A DNA stretch of 64,000 nucleotides from Candidatus Saccharimonadota bacterium (lineage in GTDB: Bacteria; Patescibacteriota; Saccharimonadia; Saccharimonadales; Saccharimonadaceae). Shown piece after piece: positions 15,766 to 23,605 of the stretch (the first letter of the stretch is position 1; each line of letters opens with the position of its first letter). The notes beneath the pieces were generated by a model that did no database searches, was not told the origin of the DNA, and saw only the letters and a program-made list of their open reading frames with translations. The position numbers were made by a program, and so were the translations under genes. The DNA lies in assembly GCA_017652105.1 (NCBI GenBank), contig JAGCBP010000012.1, positions 1 to 64,000 on the forward strand, in the 5' to 3' direction.

Positions 15766-16197
15766 ATGGCAGATGCCAAAAAAGTAATCGGAAATCTTAA
15801 ACTTCGCATTCCTGGCGGTAAGGCTACAGCTGGCCCTCCGGTAGGTAGCACCCTCGGTCAGTGGGGGCTCAATATGATGGATTTTATCAACCCATTTAAT
15901 GAAGCCACCAAAGATTTTATGGGTAAAAATGTGATTGTTCATATCAAAGTTTATGATGATCGTTCATTTGATTGGGTATGTCTCGGTCAGCCAGTAGATG
16001 ATCTCATTCGTGAGGCTATCAAGATTCAGAAGGGCTCAGGCAAACCAAACGTCGACAAAGTTGGCAAAATCACCCGTGCTCAGCTCGAGGAAATCGCCAA
16101 TAAGAAAATGGATCAATTAAACGCCGTAGACTTAGACGGTGCCGTCAAAATCGTCGCTGGCACTGCTCGCAGCATGGGCGTAGAAGTAGCAGACTAA
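15766..16197 (+). CDS. rplK: 50S ribosomal protein uL11
   Basis: 143 residues. N-terminal KLRIPGGKATAGPPVG with the conserved Pro-Pro thiostrepton region, and a C-terminal domain VDKVGKITRAQLEEIA that binds 23S GTPase-centre RNA. ATG 15766 with GAAGGAG is chosen; an in-frame ATG at 15712 would fall in the leader hairpins. It is monocistronic and inverted relative to secE, nusG and rplA, which is unusual because these normally form one co-directional run. Confidence 0.96.
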   Translation: MADAKKVIGNLKLRIPGGKATAGPPVGSTLGQWGLNMMDFINPFNEATKDFMGKNVIVHIKVYDDRSFDWVCLGQPVDDLIREAIKIQKGSGKPNVDKVGKITRAQLEEIANKKMDQLNAVDLDGAVKIVAGTARSMGVEVAD

Positions 16198-16236
16198 CCA
16201 TCAAAAAACCACCTTTCGGGGTGGTTTTTTTGATGG
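16198..16236. terminator. bidirectional terminator between rplK and nusG
   Basis: Near-perfect palindrome with GC core CCACC-tttcg-GGGTGG flanked by A and T runs on both sides. It directly abuts the stop codons of rplK (16197) and nusG (16237). Confidence 0.88.
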
Positions 16237-16788
16237 TTAGTTGTTTAGTTGTTTTACTTGGAGCGCGTCAAGTTCCACTGGCGTTTCCCGCCCAAACATC
16301 GACACCATCACCTTGAGTTTACCCTTAGCGGCATCAATCTCAGAAATCGTGCCGTCAAAGCCTTTAAACGGTCCATCGGTAATCGATACCACTTCACCGA
16401 TCTCGTATTTAACAGAGAACTTCGGATCTTCCACGCCCATCCGCTTTTTGATCTTGGCAATCTCTTTTTCAGAGACAGGAGTTGGCTGGGTACCAGTGCC
16501 AATAAAGCCAGTTACGCCAGGAGTATTCCGGATAATATACCAAGTCCCATCGGATAGTTTCATATTTACCAACACATATCCTTGTAAAATTTTCCGATCT
16601 ACTACCTTGCGAGTACCATTTTTGATCTCGATTTGCTTTTCTTTTGGTACAATCGCTTCAAAAATCTTACCTTTCATTTCTACACTATCAATACGTTGAT
16701 TGATAGAATCAGCTACTTTGTCCTCATAGCCGCTGTAGGTAGAGATTGCGTACCATGCTCTCGTACCATCATATCTGTTTACTGCCAT
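16237..16788 (-). CDS. nusG: transcription termination/antitermination protein NusG
   Basis: 183 residues. NGN domain starting RAWYAISTYSGYEDKVA, with ILQGYVLVNM and NTPGVTGFIG, and a C-terminal KOW domain (VVSITDGPFKGFDGTISEID). It binds RNA polymerase and links it to Rho or the ribosome. AAGGAGG lies just before the ATG. It follows secE by 12 nt, the universal pairing, and ends at the shared terminator. Confidence 0.96.
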   Translation of the reverse strand: MAVNRYDGTRAWYAISTYSGYEDKVADSINQRIDSVEMKGKIFEAIVPKEKQIEIKNGTRKVVDRKILQGYVLVNMKLSDGTWYIIRNTPGVTGFIGTGTQPTPVSEKEIAKIKKRMGVEDPKFSVKYEIGEVVSITDGPFKGFDGTISEIDAAKGKLKVMVSMFGRETPVELDALQVKQLNN

Positions 16789-16800
16789 TTTTCCTCCTTA

Positions 16801-17196
16801 TTATTTTATAATTAAACTAAATAACCACGTAAAGAACATATCCAGAAGTGAGATAATAATTACAAAAATTGCTGTATAAACAAACACTGCCAGCACCATT
16901 TTCCAGGTTGCTTTGCGATTTGGCCATCTCACTTGACGAATCTCATGCCAAGCTCCTTTTAGGTATCTTCCAAATGCCACAAATGGCCTAAATAGTATAA
17001 ATACCTTTTTGCTTTCAGCAGCTTTTTTGGCTTTTTCCTTCTTCTTTGTTTCTTTTTTGGCCTTAGCTGCAGCCTTGGTCGTCTTTTTATCTTTTACCGA
17101 TACCTTTTTTCTGGTGATCGGCGGCTCGTCGATATGATCCGCAGGTTTATCCTCTCGCGGCCCATCGCTTGCCTTGATTCTGGTAATTTTTGCCAT
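16801..17196 (-). CDS. secE: preprotein translocase subunit SecE, with basic N-terminal extension
   Basis: 131 residues. The C-terminal 65 are classic SecE: the amphipathic helix with WHEIRQVRWPNRKATWK and one membrane helix (MVLAVFVYTAIFVIIISLL). The first 65 residues are Lys/Ala-rich and low complexity (KKTTKAAAKAKKETKKKEK), resembling the extensions on other ribosome-associated proteins here. It clamps SecY in the translocon. It is first in the secE-nusG pair. Confidence 0.93.
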   Translation of the reverse strand: MAKITRIKASDGPREDKPADHIDEPPITRKKVSVKDKKTTKAAAKAKKETKKKEKAKKAAESKKVFILFRPFVAFGRYLKGAWHEIRQVRWPNRKATWKMVLAVFVYTAIFVIIISLLDMFFTWLFSLIIK

Positions 17197-17210
17197 TCAT
17201 CTCCTTTATT

Positions 17211-17233
17211 AAAAAAAGTCTGATACCAGACTT
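17211..17233 (-). terminator. terminator-like hairpin at the start of the secE-nusG transcript
   Basis: AAGTCTG-gtat-CAGACTT followed by a run of T on the minus strand. It begins where transcription from the promoter at 17240-17268 should start, so the mRNA would begin with this hairpin. It may be an attenuator, a 5' stabiliser, or a second terminator for the upstream gene. Confidence 0.55.
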
Positions 17234-17239
17234 GTCAAT

Positions 17240-17268
17240 ATTATAGCGCATTTCAAGTAAAATTTCAA
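17240..17268 (-). promoter_or_regulatory. sigma-70 promoter of secE-nusG
   Basis: TTGAAA (17268-17263), 17-nt spacer, TATAAT (17245-17240) on the minus strand. Confidence 0.75.
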
Positions 17269-17272
17269 GACT

Positions 17273-17300
17273 AAAAAAGGGCCCTTTCTAGGGCCCTTTG
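17273..17300 (-). terminator. terminator of the unknown gene at 17303
   Basis: GGGCCC-tagaaa-GGGCCC followed by six T on the minus strand, immediately after the stop codon. Confidence 0.85.
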
Positions 17301-17302
17301 TT

Positions 17303-17884
17303 TTACCTCCTGTGCATAGATTGTAAAAAAGAAAATACGGCAGCGATTATCCCATCGCTAATGTCAAAGAAGCTATGTATCGGCAAAATAAAGTAAAAAT
17401 AATTTTTGCCGGTAAGATCGGTAGCTTCAGTCAAGAAACTAGGCTTTAATGCCATCAGCTTCGAGAACACCTCAAGGTTGTCGGACTGCATACGGCAAAG
17501 CAAATCTGTTTTCAGGCTGGAATCCAGGAGTTTGTCAAACCGAAAAATTGCGTACTCGTCATCATCCCGTTTTACTATTGAGCCCGGGAGATATTCTATA
17601 CCATATCCCAAAAAATCGCTTTTGACATCAACTTCCAGCAGCCGAGAAAGATAAGCAAACTCATCATCCAACTTCATGAAGTACGCGTCAAAACTTTTCG
17701 GAAACATCAAGCAATAATTGCTGCGGTCAACTTCGATCGGTACAAACACGCCCAGTTTAGACGGATAAAGCGACTTAAAACCATATACTACATATCCATC
17801 CTCGCCGACTGCTACTTCACAATCTACACCAGAGAAAAGGTACTTTACAACAGCTTCACTTAAAGTGATTTTTTCAATTCCCAT
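17303..17884 (-). CDS. hypothetical protein
   Basis: 193 residues, no signal peptide or membrane helix. Mixed alpha/beta composition with frequent aromatic and acidic residues (VGEDGYVVYGFKSLYPSK, DAYFMKLDDEFAYLSRLLEVD). I do not recognise it. The ATG at 17884 is chosen for its strong GAAGGGGGTG ribosome site; an in-frame start at 17911 would lose it. It has its own promoter-like TATAAT upstream and its own terminator, so it is a single-gene unit. Confidence 0.6.
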   Translation of the reverse strand: MGIEKITLSEAVVKYLFSGVDCEVAVGEDGYVVYGFKSLYPSKLGVFVPIEVDRSNYCLMFPKSFDAYFMKLDDEFAYLSRLLEVDVKSDFLGYGIEYLPGSIVKRDDDEYAIFRFDKLLDSSLKTDLLCRMQSDNLEVFSKLMALKPSFLTEATDLTGKNYFYFILPIHSFFDISDGIIAAVFSFLQSMHRR

Positions 17885-17937
17885 CTCACACCCCCTTCGA
17901 TAAAACCACATTGTAACCAGCTAATTATAGCACGAAA

Positions 17938-19686
17938 TTATTCGGGTAGCAACAAATCAAGATAATCCTTAAGCATTCTAGACCCAGACACGATTGGCAA
18001 AAAATCTGTCAGTTGTCCTACGAGCAAAGTCTCTAAATCAAATTTATTTTGCCAGGCAGCCCCTGCTTCTTCCATTCTAAGGTATAATTCTAGCGCCTCC
18101 TCGTCTTCACTTAGCCCATGCACGTTTAGATAGCTAGAAGTAGAACCATCTGCCACCCCGCCATCATGGGTGGAGATCAAAAGATTTAAATTAGCCACGT
18201 CTTTTTCCCAAGAAGTACCACAAGCTTCCAAGCCTACAATCGGTACATTGATAGCCACATTCGAACCGACAGAGAGAGCAAAGGCTAATTTTTCATCATA
18301 ATCGGCGATATAATGTACGTGAGTCTTAAGATAATCATCAGAGGATACTTTTTCTAAAATATCGTAGAGGACCTTTTCCATTCTAGAGTCACCAGTGTGT
18401 ACTCTCCCAGCCAAAATATAGTGTGCGTTGAGGGGTTCCAAGATGTTCCTAAGCCTCGCGATATCTCTGAACGGAAGCTGCGGTCTCTTGTAGTCGACGA
18501 ATCGACGCTTAAAGTCAAAAATAATCTCGTTGTTTTCAAAACTCAAGATTTCTCCATTTTGGTCTGGCCGAGTAGAAAGTTCGCTATTCAAAACCCCTCG
18601 CCCGATCTCCTTAAATCCAAGGATTGCATCGGAATTGAGCGCCCTTAATCTTTCCGCAAAATTAGGAGTCGGTAAATCATATTCATCCAAAATCCCCTCG
18701 TCATGATAAAATTTCATAGTCTGTGGGAGTACCCATTTTTTCATATCAATACCATTGGTAATAGCCCTAAATTTCACTTTTTGCCCAGCGATGTCGTAAT
18801 AATTCGCTACTCTAGCATGGAGTTTAGAAACTCCCGATCTCAATTCTGCAATCTCAATCGTTACGGCAGAAAGTTTGATTTTGCCATCGACGAACTTATC
18901 CTTTAGCCATTTCTTTACTGGACGAGATTTAAGATTCGGAAAGACAAATCTTTCGAATTGCTCTATCGAAAACTCCGCCTCTGCCGCTTGGACAAGAGTA
19001 TGATTGGTATACAAAGTATGTTTGCGGGTGTAGACCATCGCTTCATAAAAATCCATACCGTTAGAAACCAACTCGTCTAATCTTACCAGAGCCGCAAAAA
19101 AAGTCGCTACTTCGTTTAGTTGCATCGTAGCTGGTTTTAGCCCTAAAAGCTTTAACGCTTGGTAGCCGCCAAAACCCAAAGAAACTTCTTGATAAAGTCG
19201 ATGATCAGAGCCAGAAAGACCCGAGTAAAGTTCACCAAAATTTGGCTCAGTAATCGCAATAATCCTTGTATTTTTGAATTTCTTTTCAATCACCTCTAGT
19301 CTACATAAATCACCAGAACATTTAATAAACACGTCGTCTATTTTTAAAAAGCCGTAATTTTCATAATTTACCGGTATGTGTTGATCGACAATCTGACCAT
19401 CCTCCCAAACCTGGCGAGTTTCTGATGGATAAAACGGCGTAATCAAAACAAAAGGTACGCCTGTCAGCTCAGCGATTCGCCTCGTATCGGCGGCTAAAAC
19501 CCCTAATCCTCCGCCGCCACGAATTCCATTCTCTTGATCATATAATTCCAGAGTCCAATAAGTATAAGGCCTATCATTAGATAATTTTCGATTAAACACT
19601 CTCCTGTCGATCGCAGTCTCAAAAACCTCAGTGTCCTCAATATTCTCTAGAGGATGATAAAAAAACCCATCATTCTCATCGTTCAT
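17938..19686 (-). CDS. glgP: alpha-glucan phosphorylase (GT35)
   Basis: 582 residues, the short bacterial/archaeal form of glycogen phosphorylase. Early GGGGLGVLAADT is the glycine-rich substrate loop of this type. NGIDMKKW corresponds to the conserved NG(I/V)xxxxW segment, FKRRFVDYKR to the RxxxYKR phosphate/PLP site, and EACGTSWEKDVAN carries the lysine expected to bind PLP. It releases glucose-1-phosphate from alpha-1,4-glucan. It pairs logically with the GH97, GT4 and GH57 genes at 32.6-37.2 kb. TATAAT is 7 nt before the ATG. Confidence 0.85.
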   Translation of the reverse strand: MNDENDGFFYHPLENIEDTEVFETAIDRRVFNRKLSNDRPYTYWTLELYDQENGIRGGGGLGVLAADTRRIAELTGVPFVLITPFYPSETRQVWEDGQIVDQHIPVNYENYGFLKIDDVFIKCSGDLCRLEVIEKKFKNTRIIAITEPNFGELYSGLSGSDHRLYQEVSLGFGGYQALKLLGLKPATMQLNEVATFFAALVRLDELVSNGMDFYEAMVYTRKHTLYTNHTLVQAAEAEFSIEQFERFVFPNLKSRPVKKWLKDKFVDGKIKLSAVTIEIAELRSGVSKLHARVANYYDIAGQKVKFRAITNGIDMKKWVLPQTMKFYHDEGILDEYDLPTPNFAERLRALNSDAILGFKEIGRGVLNSELSTRPDQNGEILSFENNEIIFDFKRRFVDYKRPQLPFRDIARLRNILEPLNAHYILAGRVHTGDSRMEKVLYDILEKVSSDDYLKTHVHYIADYDEKLAFALSVGSNVAINVPIVGLEACGTSWEKDVANLNLLISTHDGGVADGSTSSYLNVHGLSEDEEALELYLRMEEAGAAWQNKFDLETLLVGQLTDFLPIVSGSRMLKDYLDLLLPE

Positions 19687-19693
19687 GCTTATG

Positions 19694-19699
19694 ATTATA
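19694..19699 (-). promoter_or_regulatory. extended -10 promoter of glgP
   Basis: TGA-TATAAT on the minus strand, 7 nt to ATG 19686. It sits across the 3' end region of the acyltransferase gene, 1 bp from its stop. Confidence 0.55.
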
Positions 19700-20659
19700 T
19701 CACACCCAGAACTCTTTTGGAAGTTCGTCGGCTATCCGTTGATGGAACTCGTAGTCAAAGCCTTCTAGCTTGTCCGGCGTAGAATCGCCAAAGTATTTAT
19801 CGCGGATGTATTTAGCGGTCATCGGTTTACCCGGAATCAATTTGTATTTTTTACGAATATTTAGGCCTCTCTTGTACCCTTTTGGTGGCAAAACCGCCAT
19901 CGGCAAGAAATCACAGTTCATTTCAGGATCTTTGTACAGTCTCAGGGCCAACAGCGACATAGTCGGAATTATAGGCTCCGTGCCCTCATATACCTCCGGA
20001 GTTTTAAAGACTTTTGCCTGTCTTGTAGCTGACGGCGCTACAAAAATCACGCCACCGTTTTTGATAATTTCATGTGACAAATCGGTGTATATATCTCTAA
20101 ATTCATGTTTAATTCGATTCCCTGCATCATAAAGAAAAGTTCCTTTTTTTAGCTTCATCTTTTCCCAAGTAGCAGGTGTAATTGTCGGGGTGATGATAAT
20201 ACCAAGCATCTTGATCTTATCATAAAACGGCGCCAAAGCTTCGTACCATGGCAAATTTACCGGAAAAAGCATTGTCGAATCTCCCATCACGTCCGCTTTC
20301 ATCAACATAATCCGGCCAATCTCACCAAGAGATGGATGGTTAAAACCTACCACCAGACCATTTTTGGTATCTTTAGGGAAACCCTTATATTCCCCTGGAG
20401 CTATCTTGGATAAGCCCTTTACCATCTTTTTACGCGCATTTCTTGAGTGCTTTTCGTAGTTATTCTTTGGTCCAGTAGAATTAACAAAAAAATCTACTGC
20501 CATTTTGCAAACTTTACCTACCGGCACCATTTCTTTTCTAAGGTCCTCCGCCCCCAGCGTCCTAAGTAGCGAATAATTTTCGTAAATAATCTTTCGGTTG
20601 ATTTCACCGGCCGATAAAGTTTCTAACTGTTCTTTCGTAAATGTTTTTTTCTTAGCCAT
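19700..20659 (-). CDS. PlsC-like acyltransferase family protein
   Basis: 319 residues, soluble or peripheral. The segment GFNHPSLGE resembles the NHxxxxD catalytic motif of glycerophosphate acyltransferases with Glu in place of Asp. FVAPSATRQ matches the position of the FPEGTRS substrate motif. It may acylate glycerol-3-phosphate or lysophosphatidate, which would complete the GpsA-CdsA-PgsA route. The motifs deviate, so a different acyl transfer or loss of activity is possible. The start follows TATAAT by 9 nt. Confidence 0.55.
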   Translation of the reverse strand: MAKKKTFTKEQLETLSAGEINRKIIYENYSLLRTLGAEDLRKEMVPVGKVCKMAVDFFVNSTGPKNNYEKHSRNARKKMVKGLSKIAPGEYKGFPKDTKNGLVVGFNHPSLGEIGRIMLMKADVMGDSTMLFPVNLPWYEALAPFYDKIKMLGIIITPTITPATWEKMKLKKGTFLYDAGNRIKHEFRDIYTDLSHEIIKNGGVIFVAPSATRQAKVFKTPEVYEGTEPIIPTMSLLALRLYKDPEMNCDFLPMAVLPPKGYKRGLNIRKKYKLIPGKPMTAKYIRDKYFGDSTPDKLEGFDYEFHQRIADELPKEFWV

Positions 20660-20668
20660 ACTAAAACC

Positions 20669-20674
20669 ATTATA
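20669..20674 (-). promoter_or_regulatory. extended -10 promoter of the PlsC-like gene
   Basis: TGC-TATAAT on the minus strand, 9 nt before ATG 20659; divergent from tRNA-Gln. Confidence 0.55.
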
Positions 20675-20719
20675 GCATTTTTTAAGAAATTATGGTAAAA
20701 TATATAAAGACCATTATAC

Positions 20720-20794
20720 TGGGGTGTCGCCAAGTGGTAAGGCAACGGGTTCTGGTCCCGTCATTCGTGGGTTCGAGTCCTACCACCCCAGCCA
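20720..20794 (+). tRNA. tRNA-Gln (CTG anticodon)
   Basis: 75 nt with encoded CCA. Acceptor TGGGGTG pairs with CACCCCA; the anticodon loop TTCTGGT gives CTG; T loop is TTCGAGT. The U1-A72 start is normal for bacterial tRNA-Gln. A short T run follows. Confidence 0.96.
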
Positions 20795-20911
20795 TTTTTA
20801 TTGCCCTATTGCTTTTTTTATTAAAATATGATATAATAGAAAGATGGTCGCATTTTTAAAGCGATTAGTACTCTAAAATACGAATTTATTCTCATCAAGG
20901 GGGTGAAAATA

Positions 20912-21973
20912 TTGAGCAAATTCAAAAGGTTTATTCTATATTTTGGTATCGAGCCGGCCAATTACGAACTAGTAAAACCCAAAATCTACTGGGCAAACCT
21001 GTTCATTACGGCTTTTACTGCAATCTGTGCGACTGTGCTAATCACATCCATGTATATTTCCACCTATTTTGTTGAAGGAATAGCAGCAAACCGGCCAGTC
21101 TATCTGATGGGAGCCATCCTGTCTATCGTAGTGGTGATTTTAGCTCTATTCTATGGCAGAAAACATACCTGGATCGTAGTGCCACTTGTGTATTTAGCAG
21201 ATTTTATATACTTTACATATGGAATTTTGCTAGGGGTAGTTACCGATCCGGATCAAAAAACCGTTACATTTATTGTGATGCTAGTTTTCTTACCGGTACT
21301 ATTCATTGATCGGCCGATTCGTTGCGCCATCAATACATTGCTCTATATCATTATATTTATTTATCTCTGCTTCAAAACTAAAACAGGGGCAGTTTTACAA
21401 AATGATGTAATCGATGCGGCAGTATTCGGTACACTCGGTATAGTAAGTGGCATAATTATCAATCGTATGAAGGTCTACGGATATGTAATGGAATACAAAT
21501 TGCAAGAAGTAAGTCGGTATGACCAGCTTACTCAAATAAACAACCGGAATGCTTATGAGTTAACTTTGGCATCAATACCTGATTATGCAATCCATAATTT
21601 GTCTTGCATCTACATAGACGTTAATGGTCTACATGAATTAAATAATGAGGAAGGCCATGCATCTGGTGATGAAATGCTCAAATTTATTGCTGAGCAAATC
21701 AAGATGTATTTTGGCGAAGAATTAAGCTTCAGAATTGGTGGTGATGAATTTGTTACTTTTGTGGTAGATACTAGCAAAACTAAAGTCATTCAAGACTTAG
21801 ACGAGATGGTTGCAAATATCGAACAGGCCGGTTATCATGTGGCTACTGGCCTAGAAACCGTAGATGTTCACCGCCTCTCGATAGAAAATCTAATCAAAAC
21901 CGCCGAGAGTAGAATGTATCAAGACAAGAAACAATTTTACAAAAATCGTGCTAACGATCGTAGGAGAGAATAA
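20912..21973 (+). CDS. membrane diguanylate cyclase (GGDEF)
   Basis: 353 residues. Six membrane helices in the first 180 residues are followed by a GGDEF domain: YDQLTQINNRNAYE start, the IDVNGLHELNNEEGH nucleotide-binding segment, and an intact active site RIGGDEF. The usual RxxD inhibitory site five residues before GGDEF is absent. It should make c-di-GMP from GTP in response to a membrane signal. A TTG at 20912 fits the AAGGGGGTG ribosome site; a GTG at 20903 lies inside that site. It has an HD-GYP counterpart at 58765. Confidence 0.83.
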   Translation: MSKFKRFILYFGIEPANYELVKPKIYWANLFITAFTAICATVLITSMYISTYFVEGIAANRPVYLMGAILSIVVVILALFYGRKHTWIVVPLVYLADFIYFTYGILLGVVTDPDQKTVTFIVMLVFLPVLFIDRPIRCAINTLLYIIIFIYLCFKTKTGAVLQNDVIDAAVFGTLGIVSGIIINRMKVYGYVMEYKLQEVSRYDQLTQINNRNAYELTLASIPDYAIHNLSCIYIDVNGLHELNNEEGHASGDEMLKFIAEQIKMYFGEELSFRIGGDEFVTFVVDTSKTKVIQDLDEMVANIEQAGYHVATGLETVDVHRLSIENLIKTAESRMYQDKKQFYKNRANDRRRE

Positions 21974-21983
21974 ATTCGTATTC

Positions 21984-22012
21984 AAAATGGCTGCCAGAAG
22001 GCGGCCATTTTT
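21984..22012. terminator. bidirectional terminator
   Basis: AAAATGGCTGCC-agaa-GGCGGCCATTTTT between the convergent GGDEF gene and the histidine kinase gene. Confidence 0.85.
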
Positions 22013-22015
22013 CTG

Positions 22016-22945
22016 TCAAAATTCCAGTATAAAAGTGGTTAGTTTGTCGGATTTTACCATGAGCTTAAAATGATTTTTGTCGGCTATAGATTTTGCGATC
22101 GAAAGCCCTAACCCCACACCTTCGCTAGTTTTATCAGCTTGATAAAATCTATCAAAAATATGCGCCAGCTTATCTTTTGAAATCTTGGTGCCATCATTAG
22201 AAACTTCCAATCTGTGCTCACCTAAGGCTACAGAAATTTTTTTGTCAGAGTATTTTACTGCATTATCCATCAATATCGACAAAATCTGTTCAAAATCCGG
22301 CGCATTAATTTTTACATTTTTATCTAGAGTAATCTTTTTGGTTAAAGTTTTTTGTTTTAGTCTAGGTGAGAAACTATCCAATGTTTTTTCTAGTAAGTCA
22401 CCTAGATTGACCTCTGTGATCTGAGTGTCGGTCATCAAGTCCGTCCTTGCAAGAGTTAGTAGTTGGTTATTCAGATTGACTAATTTTTCGGTTTCTAACG
22501 CTACGTTCGATATCCATTTATTATTCGTGATATCCGCAGCCTCCAAATTTGCCGAAATTGCGGCAAGCGGTGTTTTAATCTCGTGTGAAGCATTGGCGAT
22601 AAAAACTTTTTGCGCATTATAAGCATCTTTTACTGGCTTAATGGCTTCCTCGGCCAAAAAATAGGATATCAAAACCACCACAATTTCTATCGCTATGCCA
22701 GAAACTATCAAAATAATCAAAAGTTCCCTTGCTGAGGCCTCTTTCTCTGCCCTAATCGCATCTCGCATGGTGTTCTCCCATTCATCCGAAAAAACCACAT
22801 CAGGTGGAGAATCCAAAAATTTCACCGGTCGGTTTTCTGCAGAACGCGTGGAAATTATATAAATAGTCGCAAAAACCACCACAATCACAAACGAAGTAAT
22901 CCCAAGGTTAATTAAAATCAATTTGTTGCGTAATCTTTTAAACAT
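22016..22945 (-). CDS. sensor histidine kinase
   Basis: 309 residues. Two membrane helices (about 10-32 and 72-96) flank a short extracytoplasmic segment of only about 40 residues. HisKA carries NASHEIKTPL with the phospho-accepting His near 121. The ATPase has N-box LMDNAVKYSD, G1 SNDG, F-box IFDRFY and G2 GVGLGLSIA. It begins directly after the stop of the response regulator gene (TAAATG), whose end supplies the GGAGGAA ribosome site. As the last gene of the VTC/DUF4956/beta-helix operon it probably senses envelope or polyphosphate state; the signal is unknown. Confidence 0.92.
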   Translation of the reverse strand: MFKRLRNKLILINLGITSFVIVVVFATIYIISTRSAENRPVKFLDSPPDVVFSDEWENTMRDAIRAEKEASARELLIILIVSGIAIEIVVVLISYFLAEEAIKPVKDAYNAQKVFIANASHEIKTPLAAISANLEAADITNNKWISNVALETEKLVNLNNQLLTLARTDLMTDTQITEVNLGDLLEKTLDSFSPRLKQKTLTKKITLDKNVKINAPDFEQILSILMDNAVKYSDKKISVALGEHRLEVSNDGTKISKDKLAHIFDRFYQADKTSEGVGLGLSIAKSIADKNHFKLMVKSDKLTTFILEF

Positions 22946-23605
22946 TTATTCCTCCACGAGTTTATAACCCAAACCTCGAATTGTTTTGATATTCACCTTT
23001 GAGCCGAGTTTTTTAAGTTTTTTCCTGAGATAACTCATATAGACTTCGGCGTAATTTTCATCATGCTCGGAATCAGCACCCCAAACGTGCGCCAAAATTT
23101 GTTCTTTGGTCATGGTGAGACCGGGATTTTTCATTAACATCATTAGAATTTCGCTTTCTTTGTCAGTCAGAGGCTCACCATTCAAAGTCCGATTGCAAAC
23201 ATCAAAAACCAAATCCCCAAACTTTAATTTTTCTACTTTAGCCATCGGCGGGCGGCGAGTGATGGCGTTAATCCGAGCAATTAGCTCGGCTGTCTTAAAT
23301 GGTTTGGCAAGATAGTCATCTGCACCGGTTTCTAGGCCTTTTATCTTATCCTCTACTTCATTCAAAGCCGAAAGCATAATTACCGGCGTTTTTATATCGC
23401 GTTTTCTGATAATTTCCAAAATTTCTAGCCCAGAAAGCCCCGGCAGCATAATATCTAGCACAATTGCATCATACCCCGGCTTCAAAGCCAACTTCAAGCC
23501 CTCATCACCATCGGCGGCCCAATCTACCATAATCTTATTGTTTTTGAGAACATGTATCACCGCTTCGGCCAAGAATTTTTCATCCTCTACGTATAGAATT
23601 CTCAT
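22946..23605 (-). CDS. OmpR/PhoB-family response regulator
   Basis: 219 residues. Receiver domain with acidic EDE near the start, phosphorylated Asp in VLDIMLPG (about 51), Thr/Ser switch IMLSA and Lys in LAKPFK. The winged-helix DNA-binding domain ends with VYMSYLRKKL and IRGLGYKL. The ATG overlaps the stop of the beta-helix gene by 4 nt (ATGA). It is the partner of the kinase immediately downstream. Confidence 0.95.
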   Translation of the reverse strand: MRILYVEDEKFLAEAVIHVLKNNKIMVDWAADGDEGLKLALKPGYDAIVLDIMLPGLSGLEILEIIRKRDIKTPVIMLSALNEVEDKIKGLETGADDYLAKPFKTAELIARINAITRRPPMAKVEKLKFGDLVFDVCNRTLNGEPLTDKESEILMMLMKNPGLTMTKEQILAHVWGADSEHDENYAEVYMSYLRKKLKKLGSKVNIKTIRGLGYKLVEE

